DNA from: Tetracentron sinense
Taxonomy: Eukaryota; Streptophyta; Magnoliopsida; Trochodendrales; Trochodendraceae
Assembly (NCBI GenBank): GCA_015143295.1
Contig: CM026574.1
Coordinates: 13,208,938 to 13,272,937 of the forward strand
Length of the DNA stretch: 64,000 nt
Reading direction: 5' to 3'
In this document: one piece after another, positions 1 through 10,139 of the stretch
How positions within the stretch are numbered: position 1 is the first letter of the stretch
Layout: the number at the start of each line of letters is the position of its first letter
The notes under the pieces: generated by a model
Told to the model about the DNA's origin: nothing
What the model saw: only the letters and a program-made list of their open reading frames with translations
Databases searched by the model: none
Position numbers and translations under genes: made by a program

Positions 1-1534
1 ATAATCTTTCTGGCCCAATCCCAGATGATCTAAAGACCCTTCGGGTCTTACAAAACTTGAATTTGTCTTTCAATCAACTGGAAGGACAGGTACCAAGAGG
101 AGGAGTCTTCATGAACCTTGGCTGGGATTCCCTGCAAGGAAATAATAAGCTCTGTGGTGATGAGCAAGAGGTTACAGGAAAGCTGAGAGTCCCTACATGC
201 ACAAGTACAACTCAGAAGAAGCAAAATGGTTCTGTTTCACTCAAGATCATCATTCCTATTGCTAGCTTTGTATTATTGTGTGTTGTATCATGTTTCATAT
301 GGGTATTGATGTCCCACAAGAAGAAAGACAAGATAGATAAGGGAACTTGCTCGTCTCCCTCCTTCAAGGAGTGGTGGCCGAAGATATCTTACTCCGAGAT
401 TCAGTCTGCCACAAACGGTTTCGCTTTGAAAAATCTGATAGGAAAGGGAGCCTTTGGGTCTGTTTATAAAGGATTCATCGGCAGTGACGAACATAGTATG
501 AACACTGATATTGAAGAGGGAGCCTCCACCATTGTTGCAATAAAGGTCTTTGACCTAAAACAAAACAAAGCTTCACACAGTTTCAACAGTGAATGTGAAG
601 CTTTGAGGCATGTTCGGCATCGGAACCTGGTAAAGGTCATAACCTCATGCTCAAGCATTGACCATGGTGGAGCCGAATTCAAGGCCTTGATTATGGAGTT
701 CATGTCCAATGGTGACCTAGATAGATGGTTATATCCAGAAGATGCTGAATCTGGACCGACTCTGAACCTAACCCAGAGACTGAATGTCGCAATAGACGTA
801 GCTGAGGCCGTGAATTATCTGCATCACGATTGTGATCCACCTATTGTTCACCGTGATCTGAAACCAGGAAATGTACTTTTGGATGACAACATGGTTGCTC
901 ATGTGGGAGATTTCGGATTGGCCAGGTTTCTTTCTCAGAATCCATCGCAGAATCAGAGTAGCACAATAGGACTAAAGGGTTCCATTGGTTACATTGCTCC
1001 AGGTATCAAACACAACAAACTCCATTAAACTTCTTCTGGAACAACTAGCATGCAAAAGAAGAAACCGCCATTTATCTAAAAAAATTTCTATCGAAGTGTG
1101 GATATATTAAACTGATCTTAATCTGCTCTTATGTTGTCCTAGAATATGGGTTTGGCGGCAAAGTTTCGACGAGCGGGGATGTCTACAGCTATGGTATTCT
1201 ACTGCTCGAGATCTTTACTACAAAGAAACCGACTGATGAGATGTTTAAGGATGGTGAACACTTGATTAAGTTTGCATCCAGAGTGTACGAGAACCGAGTT
1301 ATGGAAATTATTGATCCACGGATCTTCAATGACAACAGTTATTCAAAGCATTCCAGTATTACAACCGGTACCAGTAGCTCTACCAACGAGTGGCAAAGTA
1401 GAACAGAATTGTGTCTAGCCGCTTTGGTAAGAGTTGGTTTGTCATGTGCAGCAGATTTAGCTCAAGACCGTTTAACCATGAGAGAAACTCTAACAAAGAT
1501 GCATGAGATCAAAGCAAATTTATTAGAGTTGTGA
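1..1534 (+). CDS. LRR receptor-like kinase, subfamily XII type (5' end outside the window)
   Basis: The reading frame is open from base 3, so the gene begins upstream. Visible parts in order are the end of the leucine-rich repeats (NLSGPIP..L.NLNLSFNQLEGQVP), a CG cap (NNKLCGD), one membrane segment (IIIPIASFVLLCVVSCFIWV) and a complete Ser/Thr kinase domain. The kinase has the glycine loop GKGAFGSVYKG, VAIK lysine, HRDLKPGN catalytic loop, DFG and GYIAPEYG. The frame breaks at 1002 but resumes exactly after a 140 bp GT-AG intron (1003-1142), which splits the Glu codon of APE; exon 2 runs 1143-1534 to TGA. The architecture matches the FLS2/EFR/Xa21 group of plasma-membrane pattern receptors. 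Those kinases usually have Cys before the catalytic Asp; this one has Arg. Nothing shows it is broken. The ligand cannot be inferred. Confidence 0.93.
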
Positions 1535-1629
1535 GGCAAATGTCATCTGTTCTACTATTTCATAGATACTCTGTACATAACTAGGATTTATGCTCTATAT
1601 CTTATGCTTCTAGTATTACTTTAACTCAA
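1535..1629 (+). other. Probable 3' UTR of the receptor kinase
   Basis: AT-rich sequence directly after the kinase stop codon, with no open frame. LTR-like sequence starts soon after, so the UTR probably ends here or just inside the LTR fragment. The boundary is inferred. Confidence 0.4.
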
Positions 1630-2129
1630 TATTTTGTATTGTGTTCACTGTTGTTATGTTTTCGCTATTGCTATGGTTGGCAAGTAGTTTGTACTCGCTA
1701 AGTATTTAATGCTCTGCCGTACTTTTATATCGGCAGGTTCCGTGGATGTCCTTGACCCTGAGCCTTGGGTCGACGAGAGCCGTCTATCCCATTACAGTCT
1801 CAAGTGGATAGAGACCTCTACATATGGCCATACCTCGACTACTGTTGAGAGGAGAGTGTTAGCGAGTTCTTTTTGTATTTTGATAGGTGGGCATGTCCAC
1901 CTTTACTATGATTATGTTTTGTATATGGTAATTTGGAATACTATTCTGGAGTTATAGAAGAAAAGAAAAAGTTAGTTCACGTTTCCGCACTCATGTTATA
2001 GCTTCCGCGCTCTGATTTTTATTGCTATTGCATCATGTTTATCTCGTTCATTACAGGATGGTTTGGCAGGTACACATCGTCACCTCTAAAGTATCCCTTA
2101 ACTCCTAGGAGGTATTTCGGGGCGCGACA
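1630..2129 (+). mobile_element. Ty3/gypsy LTR fragment (3' end of an LTR)
   Basis: The motif GCTAAGTATTTAATGCTC followed by CGTAC..ATATCGGCAGGT recurs in the LTRs at 6064-7467, 14176-17520 (reverse) and 47716-50806, always 300-500 bp before the LTR end. Here the fragment closes at 2129 with a GGGGCGCGACA terminus like the GG.T.G.T.ACA ends of the others. The left part of the LTR is missing. It lies in or next to the 3' UTR of the receptor kinase. Confidence 0.65.
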
Positions 2130-2464
2130 TTAATGGCAGGGGTGACCTCATCATGAGGTCTCCTTAGGGAACCCATAGTGGGTTTGCCACTAACACCGTC
2201 AGTGGAGGCGGTTATGCCTCTCTACCATCACTGCCAAGTGTCAGGATCCAGATGGATGGATTATTTCCAACCATCCAGATCCTGAGGGCATTTGTGAACA
2301 GTGAAAATCTCACCGTCCATTGCCCAGGTGTGTGTGCAATAGCACACACCTGATCGCTGTCTCTCGGAGAGACGGTTTGAGTTCACGCGTGCCTATGGCA
2401 CGCGTAGTACCTTTGGCTGTCAGCATTTAATGCTGATAGCTGGCATCAAGTCACCTAGCTAAGC

Positions 2465-2925
2465 AAAGGTGGGGTTGATCCGTAAGGATAAACCTCACGG
2501 ATCCACCCTAAGTGGTAGCTCCCAAAGAGGCTGATACATAGCCCATCCGTGAGGGTTAAAACCTCATGGATCCAATATTAAATGTTGGCCTCCGAGAAGC
2601 TGACACATGTTCATCCGTGAGGACAAAATCTCACGGATCCAACTATGAATATTAGCCTCCGAGAGGTTGACACGTGTTTATCCGAGATGACTAAAACTTC
2701 ATGGATCCAATCTTAGGTGTCAGCCTTTGAGAGGCTGACACGTGTTTATTTGTAAGGATCAAAACCTCACGGATCCAACTTTGGTGCTAGCCTCTAAGAG
2801 GTTGACACCTGTCTCATTCGTGAGGATTAACCCTCCACGAATTATATTTAGTGCCAACCTCCGAGAGGATGACAAGTGTCCATTTCCTGAGGATAAGTCC
2901 TCACAGATCAAATATAATGTCCTGG
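2465..2925. repeat. Tandem repeat of about 69 bp, six diverged copies
   Basis: Each unit has a stem of ATCCGTGAGG with CCTCACGGAT, then a second stem of GTCAGCCTC with GAGGCTGAC, then a CGTGT spacer. Copies follow each other from 2465 to 2925 with diverged spacers and recognisable stems. It is part of the larger hairpin array. Confidence 0.8.
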
Positions 2926-2949
2926 ATCTAACCTAGATCACGAGCAAGA

Positions 2950-3155
2950 CTGTGGTCCGTGGTTGAGACCTATGGTCTGACCTTGTGATCCGTGATTGAG
3001 ACCTATGGTCTCACCTTGTGGTTTGTGGTTGAGACCTATGGTCTCACCTTGTGGTCCGTGGTTTAGACTTAATTATGGTCTCACCTGGTGATCCGTGATT
3101 GAGACCTATGGTCTCACCTTGTGATCCGTGGGCAAGACCTATGGTCTCACCCTTC
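2950..3155. repeat. Tandem repeat of 33 bp, six copies, each a hairpin
   Basis: The unit is GTGATCCGTGAT followed by TGAGACC-TAT-GGTCTCA and CCTT. The 7 bp stem is kept in most copies while the spacer varies. One copy (around 3056-3088) carries a small insertion in the loop. Confidence 0.85.
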
Positions 3156-3340
3156 CAATCCGTGGGCTGACCCAGGTCAGTCTGTCCCCAACTGACAGTT
3201 AATATCTGACTGTCATGGGACAGAGAATCCTTGATAAAAATGATTCTCTGTCAAGCTGTGAGGGGATCCCAAGATAAGGATCCTCTCTTTTAAAATCACA
3301 TGGGATGCCACATGGCACCCCATAATTGTGATATGATTAG

Positions 3341-3800
3341 GATTATGTCCTATATCTTAGGAAAGGATGAGATGAAACATCCCCTTATAAATCTTAAGTT
3401 ATTGTATTATATATGTAATCTATTATATGTAGTACTATATATGGTATAACATATATAATGGAGGGCCGGGTCGAGCCCATGCTTACCAAGCCCGACCCTC
3501 AAGCAAGAGGGCCTTTTAGAAATAGTTCAAGCTCAGCCCTAGTGCCCTATTAAGGGGAAATAAAGCCTTCTATTTGTGGGCTTCAAGGGGTTGGGTCCGC
3601 CCCCCTCTTCAAAGGACGGATTAAAAACCCTACTTGTAACATGTGTTAGTTTTTGGCCGAGAGTGCTGATTGCCTTAAGTATAGGGCTAGTTTTTGGTTG
3701 AGAGTGAAAATTGCCTTAAGAGTAGGGCTAGCACACCTCTCATGCCAGTACTTAATATAATAATATTTATTGGAAAGGTCTTTAGAATTCCCCGTTAATA
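3341..3800 (+). promoter_or_regulatory. AT-rich stretch with TATA-like box and a 45 bp tandem duplication
   Basis: No gene. A TATA-like TTATAAAT lies at 3385-3392 followed by (TA)-rich sequence. A 45 bp unit (GTTTTTGG..GAGAGTG..ATTGCCTTAAG..TAGGGCTA) is present twice at about 3646-3690 and 3691-3734. Together with the hairpin array this could be the R-U5 part of an LTR, but no LTR ends or TSD could be fixed. Confidence 0.4.
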
Positions 3801-5175
3801 CGGGCGCCGGCTATGTCGTATTTTGATATGAAAAAGCTGATGAGTCCCCCTCTGGGTCTTAATCAATCTAGGACCAACCTCATTGGCACTGTATTGACTA
3901 TTGATGCTCTAACCTGCCCCAAAAGGCATTGCCCTTGGAAAATTACTGGGCTACAATATATCCATCCCCACCTTTCCCCTCTCCCAATGACAGTGCTGAA
4001 TGAAATCTATCTACCGAATTTCTGTGAGATTCCCTGAGAGTTCCATACTTTGCTTCTTAAGTGGTCTACTTGATGGGCCATCTTTTCCATTGGATTGATT
4101 ATAACATCAGCATTGATTGGACAATCCTTACTCTCCATGGTCAATCACATTCATTTGCAGGAAACTAAAAAGAAACTCTCTAGTGTTATTGAGACAAATA
4201 GCAAGGCGATGACTCTCCGATGATATTCGGCCACATGGCGAAATCTGCAGCATTCTATAAAGAGATGATCTGGATTGTTAGATGGGCCAAAGGTTGGATG
4301 GTTGATTGGGTGAAGTAAGAATCTTTCACAATGGAGAAAAAGCATACAATCCCACTTATAATCCATTACTGTGGATTGAGATTGAGATTGACTAGTGCTG
4401 TACAGTAGATATGGGATGCTCATCTTGACTCCCATGTGAAGAAGAGACCTTCATAAGGCCCATTTAAAGTGAGAAGAAGAAAGAGAGTAGTGGGAAGCAA
4501 AACAGGGGAAAGCAAGAAAGTAAAGAGAGATGAAAATATGGGTAACGTCTATATAAGTATAATATGTATAGCTTGGAATTCTCTTCAAAGGCCAGAACAA
4601 TAGAAGTGACAAATACTTATCTGACCTAAACAAACAACAAAGACAGACTTGTTATTTTAAAATGAAATATGGGTGTTTTTACGAGGTCTTTGAATTTTCT
4701 TGGGTTTTCTATATTCTTTATGATCTATGTAAGAAACGTGCTTGGCTGGAAATGATATTATAAATTGTACATGCAAACGTGGGTTAGTTGGGCTTCCTAA
4801 TAATATGGCATTTAAGCTTGTTAGGAATTTTCAACCATGCCCATTTTGCTGGGAATGTTAATGATGTAATTAGCTCTAGACATCAACAGTGTTTTTTCCC
4901 GATGTGGTTTCTGTTTCTCCATACCCATCAAAGTTTGAGACAGAGACATGAGGAAAGGGCTATATGACGATTGTTTTGCTTTTGTATAAGGCTGTTTCTA
5001 ACTAAGCTTCTGCCACTTTATTTCTGATCTGCCAAGTATGCCTCTATGGATATTTAATGAACATTAGAGGTGTCTTGTTCCTCATTCCTGTGTTTTTTTT
5101 TATTCTTTGTATATTAATTATGAAATCTGTAATTTTTATCATTTCAATATTTTAATAAATAATTTTATTTACTTG
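3801..5175. other. Intergenic, no gene recognised
   Basis: Only short open frames with no recognisable protein. A purine-rich stretch lies at about 4460-4540. No repeat or RNA gene could be supported. Confidence 0.5.
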
Positions 5176-5185
5176 TCTTTGTAGG

Positions 5186-5274
5186 AAGGAGCAGGCAGCA
5201 CACATCTGTCGAGTTTTAGAGGTGTGGGAGGGAACCAACGAGATGAAGATAGCTAGATTTATGATTTATTGACA
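5186..5274 (+). other. Possible terminal exon (weak)
   Basis: A pyrimidine-rich tract ends in TTTGTAG at about 5185. An open frame follows, encoding an approximately 28-residue tail with LEVWEGTNEMKIARF before TGA. The EGTNE motif recalls the C-termini of acyl-CoA dehydrogenases, but the stretch is too short for an assignment. It lies 280 bp before the CACTA subterminal repeats, so it may instead be the last exon of the CACTA element's own gene. It may also be chance. Confidence 0.2.
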
Positions 5275-5441
5275 CTTTTTTATGGACATGTGTATTTATT
5301 ACATTATGATGGGCACGTGTGGTGATTAGATGTATTTATTTTATACTGATTGTGGATTTTCATATAGAAAATTTCTTTTTATATATAATGTCATTATGGG
5401 CATGGTTTTGTTTCTTTTATACTGTTGACAGGTACAAAACA

Positions 5442-5445
<4 letters not shown>

Positions 5446-5474
<29 letters not shown>
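5446..5474. repeat. (AT)n microsatellite
   Basis: An uninterrupted TA/AT run of about 29 bp, flanked on both sides by copies of GTTGACA(G/A)GTACAAAACAGGTAA, so it sits within a small tandem duplication. Confidence 0.9.
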
Positions 5475-5479
<5 letters not shown>

Positions 5480-5554
5480 ACAAGTACAAAACAGGTAAAA
5501 AAAATATATATATATTTGTTAGAAAATAATTTTTAATTTTTTTTATGTCATGAC

Positions 5555-6063
5555 TATTCGCGGCGTTTGGTAAACGCCGTTAGTGGTACTCGTAACTATG
5601 ACAGCGTTTTCGAAACGCCGTAATAATCATATCTGTAACGGCACTTCTATAAAGGCCGTCAAAGGTTGAGTCTATCACGACGTTTATAGAAATGTTGTCA
5701 ACCTTTGACGGCGTTTACGAAAATGCCGTTATAGATAAGTTTATTATGCTGTTTTTAGAAACGCCGTCAAAGGTTGAATCTATGACGGCAATTCTAAAAA
5801 CGCCGTGAAAGATTTAATCTGTGACGACATTTCTAGAAACGCCGTGAAAGGTTTAGTCTATAACGGCGTTTCTAGAAAACGCCGTTAAAGGTTAGTCTAT
5901 GACAGCGTATAAAAAATGCCGTCAAGATAAATTCCGTCTTTACCTTCCCTGACACGAGCAATAACGGTGTTCTCTTCAAAACGCCGTTATTGACTATAAT
6001 GGCGTTTTTTGGATTTTTGGCGGTGATTTAAAAACGCTGTTAAAAGTCTTAAATTTTGTAGTG
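5555..6063 (+). mobile_element. 3' end of a CACTA (En/Spm) DNA transposon with subterminal hairpins
   Basis: About twelve inverted units of the form (GA/AA)CGGCGTTT-N-AAACGCCGT(C/T) run from 5559 to 6045 and are followed by the terminus TTTTGTAGTG at 6054-6063, the complement of CACTACAAAA. Dense subterminal repeats and a CACTA terminus are the family hallmark; in En/Spm such repeats bind an element-encoded protein. No matching 5' CACTA end was found upstream, and no transposase was recognised. The 5' limit is therefore unknown. Confidence 0.85.
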
Positions 6064-7467
6064 ATTTTGGAATGTGAAAATGGGAAGAACATTTTGTATA
6101 TAATTAATGCATTGTATGCATTTGTTGAAATGGCTAAGAACACTAAGTATGAAAAGTGATGATATTGAAAATCTTGTATGAGTATAATAAGATATACTAT
6201 GATGACTTGTGCTTAGAAATGATGTTAGAAATGTTAGTATGAATATGCCAAGATATGAAGGATGTTTTGATAAATTTACGCCGATTTAAGTTGCATGGTG
6301 ATTGATATTTGAGTAGGCCAATGCTTAGAGGAAGTCCTCGATGCCGGGAATTCTCCAACTAGGGAGATATAACCTAGTAGAGTTTCTTAACGGAAGATGG
6401 AATCTAAGTGATGACTAAATTCAGATGTTAATCACGATATTCAAGCACTAGTTCACATGTTTGGTAGTTTACAAGTCTCACGGGTACACGAGTATGAACA
6501 CGGATATTGTACGGACACTGAATACTGAAAAACAAGGACAAGGACAAGGACAAGGAAAAGTAAAAAGACTCTGAACACTGAAATACAAGTACAAGGACTC
6601 TGAACACTGAATTTCAAGTACAAGGACAAGGACATTGCATGGTTTTATAAGGACCCTGAAATTTAAGTAGTTTCGGTATTCATCGATGCTCTCATTGGAT
6701 AAGATTTCAAGTCCTGGATAATTATCTTGAACATTTGGGATCTAAGAACTCTAGGAGCTTACGTTTCTGTCGATGCACCTCCATGGATCTAAATACAAAG
6801 ACCTCAATAACTATTTTTATGTGAAATCAAGCATGCATGACATTCAAGATACAAGTCCAAGAGTCACAAGTTCAAGAGTCACACAAGTACATGAGTTAAG
6901 CTAAGTCATGATGTTCACATGTTTCCACACTTTGATTAAGTTCATGTTATATTAAACTGCTATTGACTTTATAATTGTTACATGATTTGGATATTTGACA
7001 TATGCTTATACTATTGTTAGTTAGTTTGGATATCCGCTAAGTATTAAATGCTCAGTCGACCTGTTATTGTCGTTCAGGTCTAGTGCATGAGCAGACAGCT
7101 ACTCCTTGGGTGTAAGAGGAGTATTTTTAAGGAAGCGGAAAAATGTGATCTTCCAGTTGAGGGAGTCCGGGATCCTGACCGGTCCCCGCATTATTAGTTT
7201 ATTTCCATTTTCAGTTTTGTTGAACGAGAACTTATAATAGACTTGAGACTTTTAGTAGATGTTGTTTTAGTTTATGTTTTTGAAATTCGATCATTTCGGT
7301 TTATTATATATCAGAGGAGATGCTTTTATGGAAAGAAATTTTATAGTTGCCATTTTGGGAGAATTATCTTTTAGTTTGCCTTATTGCTATAAAGGTTAAG
7401 TAGGGATAAGTAATGTGACGGACCCAAATTCCCATTATGACCAAGGTGGGATTTTGGGGTTGTTACA
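6064..7467 (+). mobile_element. Truncated Ty3/gypsy LTR (3' portion)
   Basis: This matches the reverse complement of the solo LTR at 14176-17520 through several blocks: GGGAATTCTC.AACTAG.GAGAT, TATTGTTAGTTAG..TGGATATCCG.TAAGTATT and the GGGTTGTTACA end at 7467. Its 5' half is missing at the CACTA boundary, consistent with the CACTA element having inserted into it. A degenerate minisatellite (CAAGTACAAGGACTCTGAACACTGA) lies at about 6490-6640. Confidence 0.75.
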
Positions 7468-8293
7468 CATGGAGTTAACCCACAGGGGGGCATTTACTAA
7501 GGACTGGTTTTTTGGCCAATCCGCAGAGGTTCATCAAGTCAAGTCTATCCACAGAGACAGACCAAAGCCACATGAAGACTTGAGCTTAGAGGGGTGCAGA
7601 CACTCATTTGATTTGGTATAAAACAGACGCATTCAAGTTGGTGAACCCCACCTTAATCAGGTGTTGCAATTTTGCTGCCACAGTGACATTGCATAATTGT
7701 GGGAGATGGCATCCCCAAAGGCCCAATAGTTTGGCAAATAATCAGTATATTCGAGATTCTTTGAAACTTTAGCAACAATGTATGGTGTTAACAAATATTA
7801 ATGTCGGTAATAATGGCCTCTAAACAACTGTTGTTAACAAATTGTAGTAAAATCTCTAAATGTATAATTATTCTTTCAATTCAAAGAAATAATTAAAAAT
7901 ATTTGACATAATACAAGAAAATGGCAGACAAGTACTTATTTTCGCCATCTCAAACCTTGAAATTTGGTGATTTTTGATCTTGAAGAGCTCCTTGTACATT
8001 ACAAAATCTCTAGTATTAGATGAAGACAAGAGAGGAAAAGAGAATTATAGGGATTGATCATAAAACAGTTCACATTATTATTATAAAGTATAATTAGAGA
8101 TTACATTCTATTACAACCCATTTCTGCCGGATACTTGGACGCAAAAACATAATATATAGTTTTCATAAAATTGATTACAAATAGAATCTAAGTATCTTCG
8201 ACATCAAGTTCACTTCTGAATTTTTCACGAGTAACCAGATAGCTTCCTCTTCTTCTCCCTTTTTATTTATTTATTTATTTTTATTTCTAATAA
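7468..8293. other. Intergenic, no gene recognised
   Basis: No recognisable protein or repeat. It is AT-rich towards 8280. It contains whatever 3' UTR the adjacent minus-strand gene has. Confidence 0.5.
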
Positions 8294-8775
8294 TCATGGT
8301 GGTGGATATGTTGGATAAGGTTGAGAGGAGAATCCTCCTCGTCCGACACCGCCACGGGGGTAGTAAGGAATGTAGCCAGGTTGACCGGCGTAGTCTTTAT
8401 CAATTGGCACACCAAGAACCCGTCGTCCTGGAAGAAAAGAATGTTACATTACAAAACGTTGATCAATTAATTATGTGCTTAATCGAAAAATTGAAAATAA
8501 AAGAAGGCATAAAATATAGAAAACCCAGACTGAAGCAGTTAATTAATCTTGCTCCAGCAATGGAATTGAAGTCCGAGAAGTCAAAAAGGGATTCAAACCA
8601 CAATAGCTTAATACTGATCAAAAAACGTAGAATTAGTTTCTGACAAACCGAGTTTCCATTCTGGTATTGGTATTGCTTCTTGGAATCCTGCAGTAGCCAC
8701 CTCAAAGGACCAAAGAAACAAGGTTGCTACAAAAATGGCCATCACCATGACATGAGAAGCTTTGGAGAAAGCCAT
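8294..8775 (-). CDS. Small secreted Tyr/Pro/Gly-rich peptide, two exons, 86 aa
   Basis: Exon 1 is 8649-8775 and exon 2 is 8294-8427, separated by a 221 bp GT-AG intron (8428-8648) with acceptor TTCTTCCAG. The splice splits a Gly codon and the frame joins cleanly. Residues 1-29 form a signal peptide (MAFSKASHVMVMAIFVATLF.., cleavage probably after ATA). A short acidic-Pro segment (EAIPIPEWK) follows, then a basic GRRVLG site, then a C-terminal tail rich in Tyr, Pro and Gly (DKDYAGQPGYIPYYPRGG, ending in PTYPPP). There is no cysteine framework. A TATA box lies about 96 bp upstream of the ATG. The protein is presumably secreted. The family is not recognised; it could be a cell-wall protein or a peptide-hormone precursor cut at the Arg-Arg site. 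No expression evidence exists. Confidence 0.75.
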
Positions 8776-8868
8776 ATTCCTCACACTACCTTATAGAGAG
8801 AAAAGATAAGTAAAGCTTGAGCAAAGAAAGCTCAAGCAAGAGTTTGAACTGAGAGTTCTGTTCAAACC

Positions 8869-8927
8869 AAATTTATAGTTGAACATGAGGCTATGTACTC
8901 AAATTTATAGTTGAATATGAGGCTATG
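8869..8927 (-). promoter_or_regulatory. Duplicated TATA-box promoter of the small secreted-peptide gene
   Basis: On the minus strand TATAAAT occurs at 8871-8877 and again at 8903-8909. Both lie inside a 27 bp tandem duplication (plus-strand motif AAATTTATAGTTGAA.ATGAGG). The nearer box is 96 bp from the start codon, which gives a 5' UTR of about 65 nt if transcription starts 30 bp downstream. Confidence 0.6.
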
Positions 8928-8979
8928 CCATAAGTGAATCAAGGACTCCCGTTAATGAGCTGACAAAGACATGATAAGA

Positions 8980-9785
8980 GTAGTATTTGTCTTTTTCTTT
9001 TTCTTATTGTGACCGAATCAACCTCTTGGTGGAATCAGTTGACTCGGTCATTGATTTGAGATATGAATACCAAAAAAAAAAAAACATAAATCACAATTTC
9101 CTTATGAGTGAAGAAGGGGATATTATGAGAAATAACATCCTCCTCTCTGTCATACATATTCAACATGGTAAGGATCCTAATGGTGGATTTTATTTGTTGA
9201 CACGTGTACAATACGAGTAGGAAGGAAAGGAGTTCCCATCTTCTAAGAGTTAGGGTTTAGCTCTACTTGAGAAAAATCCATCCCCAGTCTCACACCAGAC
9301 ACAAAGTCATTTTCCATCTGAGCTGTATAAAGAGAAGTGACATTTTCCCTTGGAGCTGTATAAAGTGAATAGTCTGCCTCCCCCTTCGATGAGACTGGAT
9401 TTATGCAATAGTAACTACAAGTAAAATTCACAGGTTAAAAAAAAGAAAAAATTCACGCTGGCTCTTGCGGTAATAGTGGGGTGTGGCCTCTCTCAAATTG
9501 AGGCGTCTTGGGATCTAATCCCCTGGGTGATGAGTAGCGAGAACTCTAATCCTCAGTGCTAACCATTAAACCCTATACTAACATAGGTAAATGACAGGAC
9601 TTTACTACCAAGAACCAGTTAGAGCCGAGACCACCGAGACCATGCTGTGCAGCACAAGATTTCAGGTAGACCCCATTTTCACATGGTATGCTCCACTTGG
9701 AATCCTGTGCTGCAGTTTCGTGGTCTTGACCCTAATACTTTCTCAAAAGCATTTCCCTAAATGATATCCTTCAAAAAAAAAAAAA
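8980..9785. repeat. Duplicated block, copy 1, left part
   Basis: This matches 26375-27290 in the same orientation, for example GACTCGGTCATTGATTTGAG, CTCTCTGTCATACATATTCA, GACACGTGTACAATAC and TTTTCCATC.GAGCTGTATAA. It continues to ATTTCCCTAAATGATATCC just before a poly-A run. No gene is recognised in it. It may be a segmental duplication or an unrecognised repeat family. Confidence 0.75.
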
Positions 9786-9876
9786 AAAAGTCACGGTGAT
9801 GCTTATCCGAATAATAAGACATAAAAAAATAAAAAGCAAGGCATAGAGATGGTTATCTGAATGATGGGACATGCTA

Positions 9877-9907
<31 letters not shown>

Positions 9908-10139
9908 CTTTTTGAGGGGGGATGTGGTACAAGTTTTGCAAATACCCTGTAATGAGTAACAGTTTTGCAAATTAACTCGTTTTGCAACCATTTGACAAAC
10001 AACCTCAATCCCTTAGTTTCGTTAAGCTTCCGTTGTTATTCTTATTATTCTTAAGAAAATGACTATTATGCCCTTATAATATTTCATAACCTCACAAAGC
10101 CTTTTATACTCTTTAACTATGGTCAATAAGTTTAAATTC

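Larger units (their letters stand above)
2130..3340. repeat. Serial hairpin array, about 25 short inverted repeats in 1.2 kb
   Basis: Almost every 30-60 bp holds a near-perfect short inverted repeat. Examples: GACCTCA/TGAGGTC (2144-2160), ACCCA/TGGGT (2171-2183), ACGCGTGCC/GGCACGCGT (2385-2405), an extended GCTGTCAGCATT stem (2418-2440), GACAGAGAATC/GATTCTCTGTC (3219-3251) and GGATCC stems (3260-3288). There is no coding frame. A TATA-like TTATAAAT follows at 3385. This may be the U3 part of an unidentified LTR, because other LTRs here also have palindromes ahead of a TATA box. That reading is inference. Confidence 0.75.

Noticed and set aside
2742..2936. 64-codon frame in the hairpin array
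   Set aside because: It runs through tandem hairpin repeats; no domain.
3825..3860. CTGATGAG followed by a C-rich stem, resembling a hammerhead ribozyme core
   Set aside because: The required CGAAA after stem II and the matching stems I and III are absent; the 8-mer alone is expected by chance and also occurs in the kinase gene.
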